A stretch of DNA of 64,000 bases, from assembly GCA_016200915.1 (NCBI GenBank), contig JACQDV010000002.1, positions 62,001 through 126,000 of the forward strand, written 5' to 3'. The position numbers were made by a program, and so were the translations under genes. The notes beneath the pieces were generated by a model. The model was not told the DNA's origin. It did no database searches and saw nothing but the letters and a program-made list of their open reading frames with translations. Below, in pieces: positions 43,203 to 52,197 of the stretch. Origin of the DNA: Sphingobacteriales bacterium (GTDB lineage: Bacteria > Bacteroidota > Bacteroidia > Chitinophagales > Chitinophagaceae). Positions within the stretch are counted from its first letter, which is position 1. Each line of letters starts with the position of its first letter.

Positions 43203-46200
43203 CTACTTTCCTATTGCTACTTTTTTCATTTCATTCCTGCCATAAAAAGTTGGGAAATACATGAGCTCTGCTTTTGCTGGATTCAGGTGAAACTTACCTG
43301 TATATCTCGGTTCCAGTTCAATGGTAAACCGGTGTACCCCTGCGTACATCTTCTCTACAAAAATTACCGTTTTGTTTTTCAGGTATTCTTTATGATTGCT
43401 CCAATAATCCTGTTTCTTTTCGGCGTAAGTACATCCTGCCGGTATGGGAATTTCTATTTGTACATATTCAGCATCTTTCAACGCATTCACTTCAACCTGC
43501 ATTTGAATTTTCTCACCTGCTTTTAATAAATTCATCTGCCTCCCATTTTTTTCAAACCACGAGCGAATAATAAAATTATTTGTTACGGGTTCCGGATTTG
43601 GATTAAATACTTTTTGATAAGCAGTAAAGTAAACCATTCCTCCACCCGTTTTATCAATCTGCAAATTCTTAACTGAAGGAGTTTTAATCGTGAATGGAAA
43701 ATCTTTTATTGTACAATTAGTATCACCTGTAATTCTTAATGATGCCGGAACTGTTATATTACTTACCGTAAATCGTGGCAAAATAGTTGAAACAATAGAT
43801 GCTGCTTCAACTGTATTTGTCCATCGGCCATACTTTCGCTTCTCCATGAAGTATTGAATAATATGATTTAATTCTTCTGAATAATTGCCATCTTTTTCCA
43901 GCACTTTATAGGCTTCCACAGTAGTGGCGGTAGCATTGCGATTCCACCACCAACCTTCTTCCCCAAAGTATAAACTACCTAACATGGTTTCATGTTTTTG
44001 TTTCAGCAATTTCTTCAGTTCAGCATTACAATCCATTTTCTGTTGTTGCTTAATACTTACATACTGCCATTGCTGGTGAACACTCAACGAGTCAAATGGA
44101 ATAGCTGTTAAGTAAGTTTCAAAATTCATAAAATGGTTTGCCTCACTCAGTGTCAGTAATGTATTGAGCAAATCATCTCTTTTTAAATCAGGTAATTGAT
44201 TTTGCAGATAAAGTAATGCATTGCGAATATTACTTTCCAGTTCAACATCTCCCCGCATAGTTAAAAGTGTTTTTACAATATAATTGGTGATTGAAAGATT
44301 GGTCTTGCCGTTTTCCCACCAGGGCCAGCCACCTTCATACAACTGTGCCTTTTGAATTTTATCTTTTAACCTGGTGATCTCTTTATCATCTTTAAATTTT
44401 TGATTCAGAAATAACTGAATCTTTTTCACCATCACTAATCCTTTTAGTTTAGAAGTGGTTTGCTCCATACAGTAATACGGATAATTTTTCAGCAAATCAA
44501 GTTCGCTTAGTAAAACATCCAATGTATTATTTTGTGCATGCAGTGTAACTGTACTGCTGCCGGGTTGTGCTTTAAATGCAACAACCGTATCACCGTTTAA
44601 CACCCAAAAATTTCCAATGGTTTCTCCGGTTCCTTTCTTAACAACCGGTATCTTCCTCAATTCACCATCAGCATAACCATTGACAGAACGAATGGAATAT
44701 TGTGCTGATAAAGTATCCATATCAACGGCAACAACCATCAACTCACTTGTATCAGCGCTATTCGTTTTAATTGCCGATTCTTTTTCGAAGACTGTTTTGT
44801 TATTAATACTAAAATGTTCTTTAACAGAGTTATCCTCCGCAGCATAATTTGTTTTCTTACCAATAAACAGTACGCTATCACCTTCTACTAAAAATTGCGG
44901 GGCAGAAAGCTGGGCCAACAGCGGTTTAAATGATTTTATGTTCACCGAAGTTTTAGCAATTCGTCTCTTTTTATCCATGCCTATTACAAAAGTTTGCCAA
45001 CTGGTAATATTATCTGGATAAGTAACTGCGAATTTTGCTTCCCCTTTTTTGTTGGTGATTAAGTTAGGTTGCCAGAATGCATAATCCCTGAACTTTTCCC
45101 GAAGAGATGACCCTGTTATAAAATCTTTAGTGTTTATTATTATTACACCGTCTGCGGCCCTGGCTCCATATAAGCTTACTGCTGCTGCACCTTTTAATAT
45201 GGAAAAATACATACCGTTGGTATCTAACCCGGCAGGCAGATCATCCATAGGAACGCCATTTACTACATATAATGGTTGTGATCCGAATCCAGCGGAAGAA
45301 ATTCCCCGCACTGTAATTTTTGTATTTGCACCCGGGGAATAAGCACCCGTTACAGAAACTCCGAAAACCTTACCAGATAAAACACTGGTAATATTGTTAG
45401 CGCTGATTGTTACCATAGATCCCGTTAAATCTTTTCGCTTAGCAGTTCCATATCCTACTACCACTACTTCATCCAAATGTGCTTCAGAAACTTTTAAACC
45501 AGCTACAATACTTTCCGTTTCAAAAGCATTTAATTTAATCCTTATTTCTTTTGATACATATCCAACTGCACTGATCACTAATGTATAGTTACCTGCATTT
45601 ATGCCTTTTAACTCAAAATCTCCATTTGTATTTGAAGATGTACGTGTTTTGTACCCCTTTATCATAACTACTGCACCAATAACAGGCGATTTACCTTTTT
45701 CATCAATTATCCTGCCCTTTACAGATGCATTGCCAGACATCACCCGCACTTCAGGTATCGAGTTAATACTCTCTATCATGTTTTTTTCTTTCGTTTCTAC
45801 TTTTTCCTGTGGAGCTGGTGCTTTTAAATAATCATCTAATTCAGCATTGTAAAAAGTAAAATCTCCTTTGTTTATTTTTAAGCATGTAGAAGAATCAGGT
45901 TTCATTACGATTTCCTTTAATTGCATCACATAATTTTTATTAGTGATGAGTACCAATTCATATTTACCCGGTTCTAATGATGAGAATTGAAAGGAACCAT
46001 CCATACGCACTGCCTTTTTCCATGGATTATTTTTAGGAAATAGTATAATATAATGCCAGGCTGAATCTTTAAAGAGATTCAGTACCAGCTTTCCATATCC
46101 TTGTTTTGTGTCATAATAATTGAATCCATAATTACCGTAAAAAGCCGGTATAATTTCTTTTTTGTATTGAATAAGAGGAGGTGCAGCAATCGTATCTCCT

Positions 46201-48980
46201 AAATTCCAGACCTCATTCTTAACAATTGGTAATTTAATTTCTTTTGCATCAGGGGAGAACAGACGGCTCTTTTCCAAACGAACCATACTTGGTTTGATCC
46301 TGTATTCGTAACCCGGTTCAAAATCAAACTTAAAATCAAAAGCACCCGGCTTAAAATACTGGAGTTGGGCATTGCGGGTAAACGGGCCCACAACATGCTT
46401 TCTGTTTGAACCCAGGTAAAACAATTTTTCATCCTGCCATATATAGCCATTATTTGTTCGGTAATCATTCTCCAGTTGCCAAAGACTGCTTTCTAATTCG
46501 TTTCGTTCAGAATCTGTCCAATAAGCAGGCATAACATAAGAAACACTATGAGGTGGCAGGTTCTTTATATCAATAAAAATATCATGCTTGTAATTAGGCT
46601 GCAGGTAAATGCTGTCTATTTGAATGTATCTGTCTCTTAGCCGGAAGGCTACTTGTGTATATCCCGGGTAAACCGGAAAACTGTAAACAGATTTATCAGT
46701 TGTTCCATTATAATATGCCAGTTGCCTGTTAATATAAAGCAGGTGTATTTCCTGCGGCACACCACTATCAACTGCAAACACAGATAATTGCGGCGCATAA
46801 TCATTGATATAATTTTTTACGATTTCCATGCCATTAACAGGAAAAAGCAGCTGATAGTAGCGCATTGTGTCCAATCCGAATTTATTAATCCACTGCTTAT
46901 GTCTGCCTAACAAAAATGATTTTTTGGATACCGCTATTCCCATTTCAAAATTGTCTCTAACAATTCTTCGTGGAGATTTAAACCGGTGAAGAAATGGGGG
47001 TTCTGGCATATTAATATCTTTTGCAAACTGGCTGTTATAGCTCACTGCTGTAAGATTCATTCCTGCCAATGGCCTGTTTTTATAATCAACAGCTTTAACA
47101 GTAATAGTATCTTTCATCCCGGGAAAAACAGTAGTGGTTCCGTTGATTTGTAATGAAGCTACTTTATCCATCAATACTATATTTTCAGCCCCTTTTTTTT
47201 CCTCTCCTGCCCATATATATTGCCATTCAACCTTGTAAGATTTTCCTTTGGGCAGTTTGCGTTTCCATACAATCACTGCATCATTTCCGGAAGACTTATC
47301 AATAATTTTATTACCATAAAAAACAGTGAAGTGAACCGGAACTTTATTAGGATTATACAATACAAATCCACTGGTATCCTGCTGCTGCAATCTTGTAAAA
47401 CTGAGCCGGTAATCAGTTTTTAATTCATAGTAGTTGTTACATATACTTTTACCTTTTTCATCGTCCACATCAAAATCGTAATCTTCTGTATAGGCATCTA
47501 ATTTTTGCGCATAGGGATAATTAACAGGAATAAATTTATCAGTATAACTTTTCATTAAAGTACCCTTTGCATTTTCCTGCTTCCCATTTTTTAAATACAC
47601 GGCAAATATTGAATCCGCTGTTTGCTTTACATCTATCACATTTGATTCCGGTTCATAGGAAACAGAAATAGTTTTTTCCTGCACTTCATTATTGCTGTTT
47701 AAAAAGGTGGCGATCGCTTTTATTTCCATTGATGCCGGAGGCAGAACGGTTGCAGGAATTTCAAACTTTGTATCCGCATCTATGGCAAGAAGTTTTTCAG
47801 CTGTCCAGATAGTGTCGGGCACATACAAAGTATCCTTATACCATTTGGAAATTTTACCGGCAAGCAACTGCAATTTTATTTTCCCGTCCATTAAAGAAAG
47901 CCCGTTGGCATCTTTAGCATTAGCAAAAAATGTTAAAGTATCCGTTAAATAATAATTTTCTTTTTGAGAACGGATTTCATAAGTGCTTACTTCATCCAGC
48001 AAATAATCTTTCATTCTAAAGCTCTTCCATAAAACTTTTTTATTCTTCTTATTACGAAACTCAAGATTATAAGACATATCGCTTTTTAAAGAATCTCCCA
48101 ATACAAAATCATAAACAAAAGCACCCGGACTTATTGGTTGTATAAAGGCTAATTTTTTATTGACGTATTCACCATATGCATCGTAATTAAGATACAGGCT
48201 TAACGGCTTTTTATATTGACGCAGGTGTTTATTAAATAAATAACCTTTTAATCGTAATGTATCTCCGGGTTTGTAAAGGGGTTTATTAAACAATACATAT
48301 CCCCGTTGTGGCGTATAACGCCGTCTTCTTTTAAACCATTCACTTGCCGGAGATTCAATCATTTTCTTAATAGTATAATATGGCCAGGTAATTACCTGGC
48401 CTGTTTTAGTAGCACGAAACTTTTGCCAGCGTCGTTTAGGCACACTGGTATATACATCATCTTTAGCATTAAGCGTCGCCAGTAAAGTATCACCTGTTAC
48501 ACCTGCTTTTACCAATGCATCCTCCGGAAACTTTTTTTCAACCTGCCATGTTTTTGCTTTTGAATCATACAAAATCTTTTTTCCATTTACCCAAACTGTG
48601 GCATTATCAAAATAATTACCGGCAACATCTCTTACTTCCAACTGAACTTTGTGCTGGTTATTAACCGGCATTACCAGTAAATTGGTTTGGCAGTAATAGT
48701 CAACTTGCAGCTCATTATCCTTTACAGAAAAAATGAGATAATTACCAACCGGCAATTCATCATAATCAAGGCTGTCTTTTCTAACAACTGCAAATGGTAC
48801 TTCATCCAGGTAATGATCGGGATTGGAAGTATTTTTCTTAATGTATTTTTCAGCAGTATCTGCCGGAATTTTATAAATGAATACCTGCCAGCTTTGTTTG
48901 CGGATGTTTTTTAAATCAGTTTGTCCATAAGTGTGGGCAGCAAGAAAAAGGATAATAAGCAGGAGTAAAAATTTCCTCAT
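43203..48980 (-). CDS. Alpha-2-macroglobulin family protein with embedded SusC-type plug
   Basis: This 1,925-residue exported protein has a signal peptide (about 1-19). It has the MG2-type start KPLYKPGDTLRLKGY (about 230) and the A2M core FWQPNLITNKKGEAKF (about 1300). The thioester motif C-M-E-Q is at Cys1504 within YYCMEQTTS, with helical thioester-domain sequence around it. Such proteins trap proteases in other bacteria. Unusually, residues about 1080-1290 are a SusC-like cassette. A carboxypeptidase-regulatory domain (VKGRIIDEKGKSPVIGAVVM, then GNYTLVISAVGYVSKEI) is followed by a TonB plug (VVVGYGTAKRKDLTGSM, ITVRGISSAGFGSQPLYVVN, SLYGARAADGVIIINTK). No beta-barrel follows. The frame is continuous throughout. 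The cassette lies where A2M proteins carry the region before MG7, close to the bait position. Confidence 0.88.
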   Translation of the reverse strand: MRKFLLLLIILFLAAHTYGQTDLKNIRKQSWQVFIYKIPADTAEKYIKKNTSNPDHYLDEVPFAVVRKDSLDYDELPVGNYLIFSVKDNELQVDYYCQTNLLVMPVNNQHKVQLEVRDVAGNYFDNATVWVNGKKILYDSKAKTWQVEKKFPEDALVKAGVTGDTLLATLNAKDDVYTSVPKRRWQKFRATKTGQVITWPYYTIKKMIESPASEWFKRRRRYTPQRGYVLFNKPLYKPGDTLRLKGYLFNKHLRQYKKPLSLYLNYDAYGEYVNKKLAFIQPISPGAFVYDFVLGDSLKSDMSYNLEFRNKKNKKVLWKSFRMKDYLLDEVSTYEIRSQKENYYLTDTLTFFANAKDANGLSLMDGKIKLQLLAGKISKWYKDTLYVPDTIWTAEKLLAIDADTKFEIPATVLPPASMEIKAIATFLNSNNEVQEKTISVSYEPESNVIDVKQTADSIFAVYLKNGKQENAKGTLMKSYTDKFIPVNYPYAQKLDAYTEDYDFDVDDEKGKSICNNYYELKTDYRLSFTRLQQQDTSGFVLYNPNKVPVHFTVFYGNKIIDKSSGNDAVIVWKRKLPKGKSYKVEWQYIWAGEEKKGAENIVLMDKVASLQINGTTTVFPGMKDTITVKAVDYKNRPLAGMNLTAVSYNSQFAKDINMPEPPFLHRFKSPRRIVRDNFEMGIAVSKKSFLLGRHKQWINKFGLDTMRYYQLLFPVNGMEIVKNYINDYAPQLSVFAVDSGVPQEIHLLYINRQLAYYNGTTDKSVYSFPVYPGYTQVAFRLRDRYIQIDSIYLQPNYKHDIFIDIKNLPPHSVSYVMPAYWTDSERNELESSLWQLENDYRTNNGYIWQDEKLFYLGSNRKHVVGPFTRNAQLQYFKPGAFDFKFDFEPGYEYRIKPSMVRLEKSRLFSPDAKEIKLPIVKNEVWNLGDTIAAPPLIQYKKEIIPAFYGNYGFNYYDTKQGYGKLVLNLFKDSAWHYIILFPKNNPWKKAVRMDGSFQFSSLEPGKYELVLITNKNYVMQLKEIVMKPDSSTCLKINKGDFTFYNAELDDYLKAPAPQEKVETKEKNMIESINSIPEVRVMSGNASVKGRIIDEKGKSPVIGAVVMIKGYKTRTSSNTNGDFELKGINAGNYTLVISAVGYVSKEIRIKLNAFETESIVAGLKVSEAHLDEVVVVGYGTAKRKDLTGSMVTISANNITSVLSGKVFGVSVTGAYSPGANTKITVRGISSAGFGSQPLYVVNGVPMDDLPAGLDTNGMYFSILKGAAAVSLYGARAADGVIIINTKDFITGSSLREKFRDYAFWQPNLITNKKGEAKFAVTYPDNITSWQTFVIGMDKKRRIAKTSVNIKSFKPLLAQLSAPQFLVEGDSVLFIGKKTNYAAEDNSVKEHFSINNKTVFEKESAIKTNSADTSELMVVAVDMDTLSAQYSIRSVNGYADGELRKIPVVKKGTGETIGNFWVLNGDTVVAFKAQPGSSTVTLHAQNNTLDVLLSELDLLKNYPYYCMEQTTSKLKGLVMVKKIQLFLNQKFKDDKEITRLKDKIQKAQLYEGGWPWWENGKTNLSITNYIVKTLLTMRGDVELESNIRNALLYLQNQLPDLKRDDLLNTLLTLSEANHFMNFETYLTAIPFDSLSVHQQWQYVSIKQQQKMDCNAELKKLLKQKHETMLGSLYFGEEGWWWNRNATATTVEAYKVLEKDGNYSEELNHIIQYFMEKRKYGRWTNTVEAASIVSTILPRFTVSNITVPASLRITGDTNCTIKDFPFTIKTPSVKNLQIDKTGGGMVYFTAYQKVFNPNPEPVTNNFIIRSWFEKNGRQMNLLKAGEKIQMQVEVNALKDAEYVQIEIPIPAGCTYAEKKQDYWSNHKEYLKNKTVIFVEKMYAGVHRFTIELEPRYTGKFHLNPAKAELMYFPTFYGRNEMKKVAIGK

Positions 48981-49067
48981 AAGTTTTGGTAATTATAACG
49001 GGAGGATGCCATAAAACCGGTGATTACACAAGGTATAATCAATTTTCTGAAAAAAGCCCTCAAACAT

Positions 49068-49075
49068 TATCTTTG
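49068..49075 (+). promoter_or_regulatory. -7 box TATCTTTG for aspS
   Basis: TATCTTTG fits TAnnTTTG and predicts transcription from about 49081, leaving a 100-nt leader that is mostly inverted repeat. Only a weak TTCTG is found at the -33 distance. Confidence 0.5.
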
Positions 49076-49083
49076 CGGCTCGT

Positions 49084-49172
49084 TAAAACCGTTTAAAAGT
49101 TTAATGGTTTAATGGTTGTTTAAAACTTATAACATCCATACTTAACCTTAAACCTTTAAACCCTTAAACTTT
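49084..49172. repeat. Octamer inverted repeat in the aspS leader
   Basis: The left arm (gtttaaaa, gtttaatg, gtttaatg, gttgttta) and the right arm (taacctta, aaccttta, aaccctta, aactttaa) are approximate reverse complements, about 35 nt each. The octamer is the one seen at 3414-3445. A long A/T hairpin would form in the 5' untranslated region, ending about 10 nt before the ATG. Confidence 0.7.
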
Positions 49173-49181
49173 AAGACCTCT

Positions 49182-51008
49182 ATGTACAGAACTCACACCT
49201 GTGGCGAATTAAGACTGGCTGATGTAAACAAAGAAGTAACCCTTGCCGGATGGGTACAAACTGTTCGTAAGTTTGGCAGTATCACTTTTGTTGACCTGCG
49301 TGACCGCTATGGCATTACTCAATTATTATTCAATGAAAATTTGAATGCTCAACTGGATGAAAATCCTTTGGGTCGTGAGTTTGTATTACAGGCCAAAGGA
49401 AAAGTAAATGAACGCAGCAGTAAGAATGCAAATATTCCTACCGGTGAAATTGAAATACTGGTGAGTGAATTCTCTGTTTTGAATAAAGCCGTTACTCCAC
49501 CTTTCACTATACAGGATGATACAGATGGCGGTGATGATTTGAGAATGAAATATCGTTTCCTTGATTTACGCCGTAATACAGTAAAGAAAAATTTAGAACT
49601 GCGTTACTCGGTAAACCGAAGTGCCAGAAACTACCTGCATGAAAACAATTTCATGGATATTGAAACACCTTTCTTAATTAAATCAACTCCGGAAGGTGCG
49701 AGGGATTTTGTGGTTCCATCAAGAATGAATGCGGGACAGTTTTATGCATTACCACAATCACCGCAAACATTCAAACAATTACTGATGGTAAGTGGTTATG
49801 ATCGCTATTATCAAATTGTAAAATGTTTTCGTGATGAAGATTTGAGAGCTGACCGTCAACCAGAGTTTACACAGATTGACTGCGAAATGAGTTTTGTACA
49901 GCAGGAAGATATCCTCAACATGTTTGAAGGTTTGATAAAAAGAATTTTTAAAGATGTAAAAGGCATTGACTATACAGAAACAGTGGAACGTATGAGCTGG
50001 GAAGACGCAATGTGGCAATATGGAAATGATAAACCAGATATTCGTTTTGGAATGAAGCTTTGCAATCTTAAGTTTCCTGCACACACATTCCCAACAAAAG
50101 AAAGTATTTCATCGTTGATTGATGGTGCCAATTTCCAGGTATTTGATGGTGCTGAAACAGTAATAGCTATTGCCGTTCCCGGATGCAGTGAATACACAAG
50201 AAAACAAACGGATGAATTAACTGAGTGGGTGAAACGTCCGCAGATTGGAATGAAAGGTTTGGTATTTATTAAGTGTAACGCAGACGGAACTTATAAAAGC
50301 AGTGCAGATAAATTTTACAGCGAAGAAAAATTAAAAGCCATTGCAGAGGCAGCTGATGCTAAAGCAGGCGATTTAATATTGATTTTAGCCGGTGCAGAAG
50401 AAAGAACCCGTAAAGCCACTAGTGATTTACGGATGTATATGGGTGATAAATTAGGTTTGCGTAAAGCAGATGATTTTAAATTATTGTGGGTACTCGACTT
50501 CCCATTGTTTGAATATGCTGAAGAAGAAAACAGGTGGGTAGCCCGTCACCATCCGTTCACGTCACCTAAGCCAGACCATATTGAAGTGATGATTAATAAC
50601 AATCCTGTTATTGAAAATGCAGCTGAATATTTAAAACATCCTTATGCCAATATTAAAGCCAATGCTTATGATATGGTGCTGAATGGTAATGAAATTGGTG
50701 GTGGCTCCATCCGTATTTTCCAGAGAGAGTTACAGGAAAAAATGTTTGAGGCTTTGGGAATGGATGCAACAGAACAACAGCACAAGTTTGGTTTCTTATT
50801 AGGTGCATTTGAATATGGTGCTCCGCCACATGGAGGACTTGCTTTTGGTTTCGACCGTTTGTGTGCTATCCTTGGTGGCAGCGAAAGCATCCGTGATTTT
50901 ATCGCCTTCCCTAAAAATAACAGCGGAAGAGATGTGATGCTGGATGCGCCAAGTACCATTGATGATAAGCAATTAGTTGAACTGAGTATTAAACTGGATG
51001 TGAAATAA
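49182..51008 (+). CDS. aspS: Aspartyl-tRNA synthetase
   Basis: AspRS charges tRNA-Asp in the cytoplasm. The 608-residue bacterial-type protein has an N-terminal OB fold ([20 protein letters not shown] onward). The class II core contains [13 protein letters not shown] (about 193-205) and motif 2 in [18 protein letters not shown]. The bacterial GAD insertion spans about 290-420. Motif 3 is in [17 protein letters not shown] near the C-terminus. The last 37 codons (50898-51008) are repeated downstream at 51545-51658 with mostly synonymous changes, flanking a toxin-antitoxin pair. The gene itself is intact. Confidence 0.97.
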   Translation: MYRTHTCGELRLADVNKEVTLAGWVQTVRKFGSITFVDLRDRYGITQLLFNENLNAQLDENPLGREFVLQAKGKVNERSSKNANIPTGEIEILVSEFSVLNKAVTPPFTIQDDTDGGDDLRMKYRFLDLRRNTVKKNLELRYSVNRSARNYLHENNFMDIETPFLIKSTPEGARDFVVPSRMNAGQFYALPQSPQTFKQLLMVSGYDRYYQIVKCFRDEDLRADRQPEFTQIDCEMSFVQQEDILNMFEGLIKRIFKDVKGIDYTETVERMSWEDAMWQYGNDKPDIRFGMKLCNLKFPAHTFPTKESISSLIDGANFQVFDGAETVIAIAVPGCSEYTRKQTDELTEWVKRPQIGMKGLVFIKCNADGTYKSSADKFYSEEKLKAIAEAADAKAGDLILILAGAEERTRKATSDLRMYMGDKLGLRKADDFKLLWVLDFPLFEYAEEENRWVARHHPFTSPKPDHIEVMINNNPVIENAAEYLKHPYANIKANAYDMVLNGNEIGGGSIRIFQRELQEKMFEALGMDATEQQHKFGFLLGAFEYGAPPHGGLAFGFDRLCAILGGSESIRDFIAFPKNNSGRDVMLDAPSTIDDKQLVELSIKLDVK

Positions 51009-51041
51009 AATTTTTGTAATTTTAATTACTAAACTGAAACC

Positions 51042-51188
51042 ATGCAATACAAGAAAGCAAAGAGCAGTATTAAAAAAAAGAGAGGCAAGGCATCGGCTGA
51101 TAAAAAGGTTGCCGCTTTTTTTGGAAAACTTCCGAATATTGAAGACGGATTAACTTATCAAAAGAAGGTGCGAAGTGAGTGGAAATAA
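51042..51188 (+). CDS. Small antitoxin of a VapC-type pair
   Basis: This 48-residue protein was found by reading the sequence upstream of the PIN-domain gene. The N-terminal half is very basic (KKAKSSIKKKRGKASADKK). The C-terminal half, FFGKLPNIEDGLTYQKKVR, resembles the toxin-binding tail of antitoxins with 'GLxxQ..lR.EW' endings. It overlaps the toxin start by 14 nt, typical of co-translated toxin-antitoxin pairs. It lacks a visible AbrB or ribbon-helix-helix DNA-binding domain and is shorter than usual VapB proteins. An in-frame stop 12 nt before the ATG excludes a longer form. Assigned from context and tail. Confidence 0.65.
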   Translation: MQYKKAKSSIKKKRGKASADKKVAAFFGKLPNIEDGLTYQKKVRSEWK

Positions 51189-51543
51189 ATATTTGCTTGA
51201 TACTAACATAATTGTTTATGCTTTGAAAGGCCTGGCTGACGTCAGGCCTTACTTTGATTCAAAACCTTTTATTTCTGTTGTTACGGAAATTGAAGTGCTT
51301 GGCGTTAAAGATTTAAGTGACAGGGAAATTAAAATCAGGGAAACAGCTATTGAATTCTGCAGTACCGTTGCCATCAACACCAAAATTAAACTCAGGGCAA
51401 TTGAATTAAAACGCACAGTAAAGATGGCGATTCCTGATGCAATTATTGCAGCTACTGCTATTGAAGAGGAACTGACGCTTGTTACTGCTGATAAAGGGTT
51501 CAAAAGGATAAATGAGTTAAGTCTTGAATTGCTGGAATGGTAG
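51175..51543 (+). CDS. vapC: PIN-domain ribonuclease toxin (VapC family)
   Basis: This 122-residue PIN-domain toxin is predicted to cleave RNA, often tRNA, when its antitoxin is degraded. The acidic metal-binding residues are visible: Asp in [11 protein letters not shown] (about residue 9), Glu in VVTEIEVLG (about 38-40), Asp in [10 protein letters not shown] (about 89) and Asp in [11 protein letters not shown] (about 107). Translation starts at GTG 51175 inside the antitoxin gene. The stop codon is followed after one base by a second copy of the aspS 3' end, so the pair looks like an insertion at the end of aspS. Confidence 0.9.
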   Translation: MSGNKYLLDTNIIVYALKGLADVRPYFDSKPFISVVTEIEVLGVKDLSDREIKIRETAIEFCSTVAINTKIKLRAIELKRTVKMAIPDAIIAATAIEEELTLVTADKGFKRINELSLELLEW

Positions 51544-51544
51544 C

Positions 51545-51658
51545 TTTATATCTTTCCCAAAAAATAACAGCGGAAGAGATGTGATGTTGGATGCACCGGG
51601 TACCATTGATGATAAGCAATTGGTTGAATTAAGTATTAAGTTGGATGTGAAAGAATAA
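51545..51658 (+). pseudogene. Second copy of the aspS 3' end (38 codons)
   Basis: This stretch encodes [20 protein letters not shown], then [17 protein letters not shown] and a stop codon. It is nearly the same as the end of AspRS but carries 13 base changes over 36 compared codons by my count. Nine of eleven changed codons are synonymous, and there is one extra codon before the stop. It has no start codon and follows the VapC stop after one base. It is either the original aspS end displaced by an insertion that brought its own, or a diverged duplicate. Confidence 0.88.
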
Positions 51659-51663
51659 ATAAC

Positions 51664-52176
51664 ATGAATCGAATAACTATTTATAAAGTCTTTACGTTTA
51701 TTTTAATTCCGTTTGCAACAATCTTCGGTTTACTGGCAATATTAATGCTATTGGTTGCTTTAGCAAATCCGGTTTTATTATTGCCTTTATTTATGATGGT
51801 AGGATTCACTATTTATACCGGTTGCAGCAGTATATTTCTTTTTAAAGGCATAATCAATAACCAGGCACTTAAGCCTTCTTTAAAAGACTGGACAAAAGTG
51901 AACGGCTATGTTTCATCAGCGATGGGAGTAATGACACTCATTAACACCATCACTTTAATGAATACCAGCAAAGCCGAATTAAGAAAATATGCCAAACAAA
52001 TGCTGGCGATGCAAACCACCAAGCCAGCAGGTTTTGATGCGGACTCATTTATTAAGATGATGTCAGCCATGTCGTGGGGATTACTGGCATTTGCAATCAT
52101 ACTGATCATTCATCTTTTATATACCTTTACTTTCCTCAAAAAATATCAGCATCTTTTTGGTAACCCTCAGCAATAG
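51664..52176 (+). CDS. Predicted four-helix membrane protein
   Basis: This 170-residue protein has about four membrane segments: two N-terminal (about 8-32 and 36-62), one near 85-95, and one near the end (SWGLLAFAIILIIHLLYTFT, about 136-155). A soluble stretch with MNTSKAELRKYAKQMLAMQ (about 98-116) lies before the last helix. I do not recognise a family. The ATG lies five bases after the stop codon of the aspS remnant. Before the toxin-antitoxin insertion the gene may have been co-transcribed with aspS. rarA follows 21 bp downstream. Confidence 0.65.
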   Translation: MNRITIYKVFTFILIPFATIFGLLAILMLLVALANPVLLLPLFMMVGFTIYTGCSSIFLFKGIINNQALKPSLKDWTKVNGYVSSAMGVMTLINTITLMNTSKAELRKYAKQMLAMQTTKPAGFDADSFIKMMSAMSWGLLAFAIILIIHLLYTFTFLKKYQHLFGNPQQ

Positions 52177-52197
52177 TTTTATTTAGTAATTTGAGGA

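Noticed and set aside
51545-51658. Second functional aspS gene
   Set aside because: Only 38 codons are present, with no start codon and no catalytic motifs.
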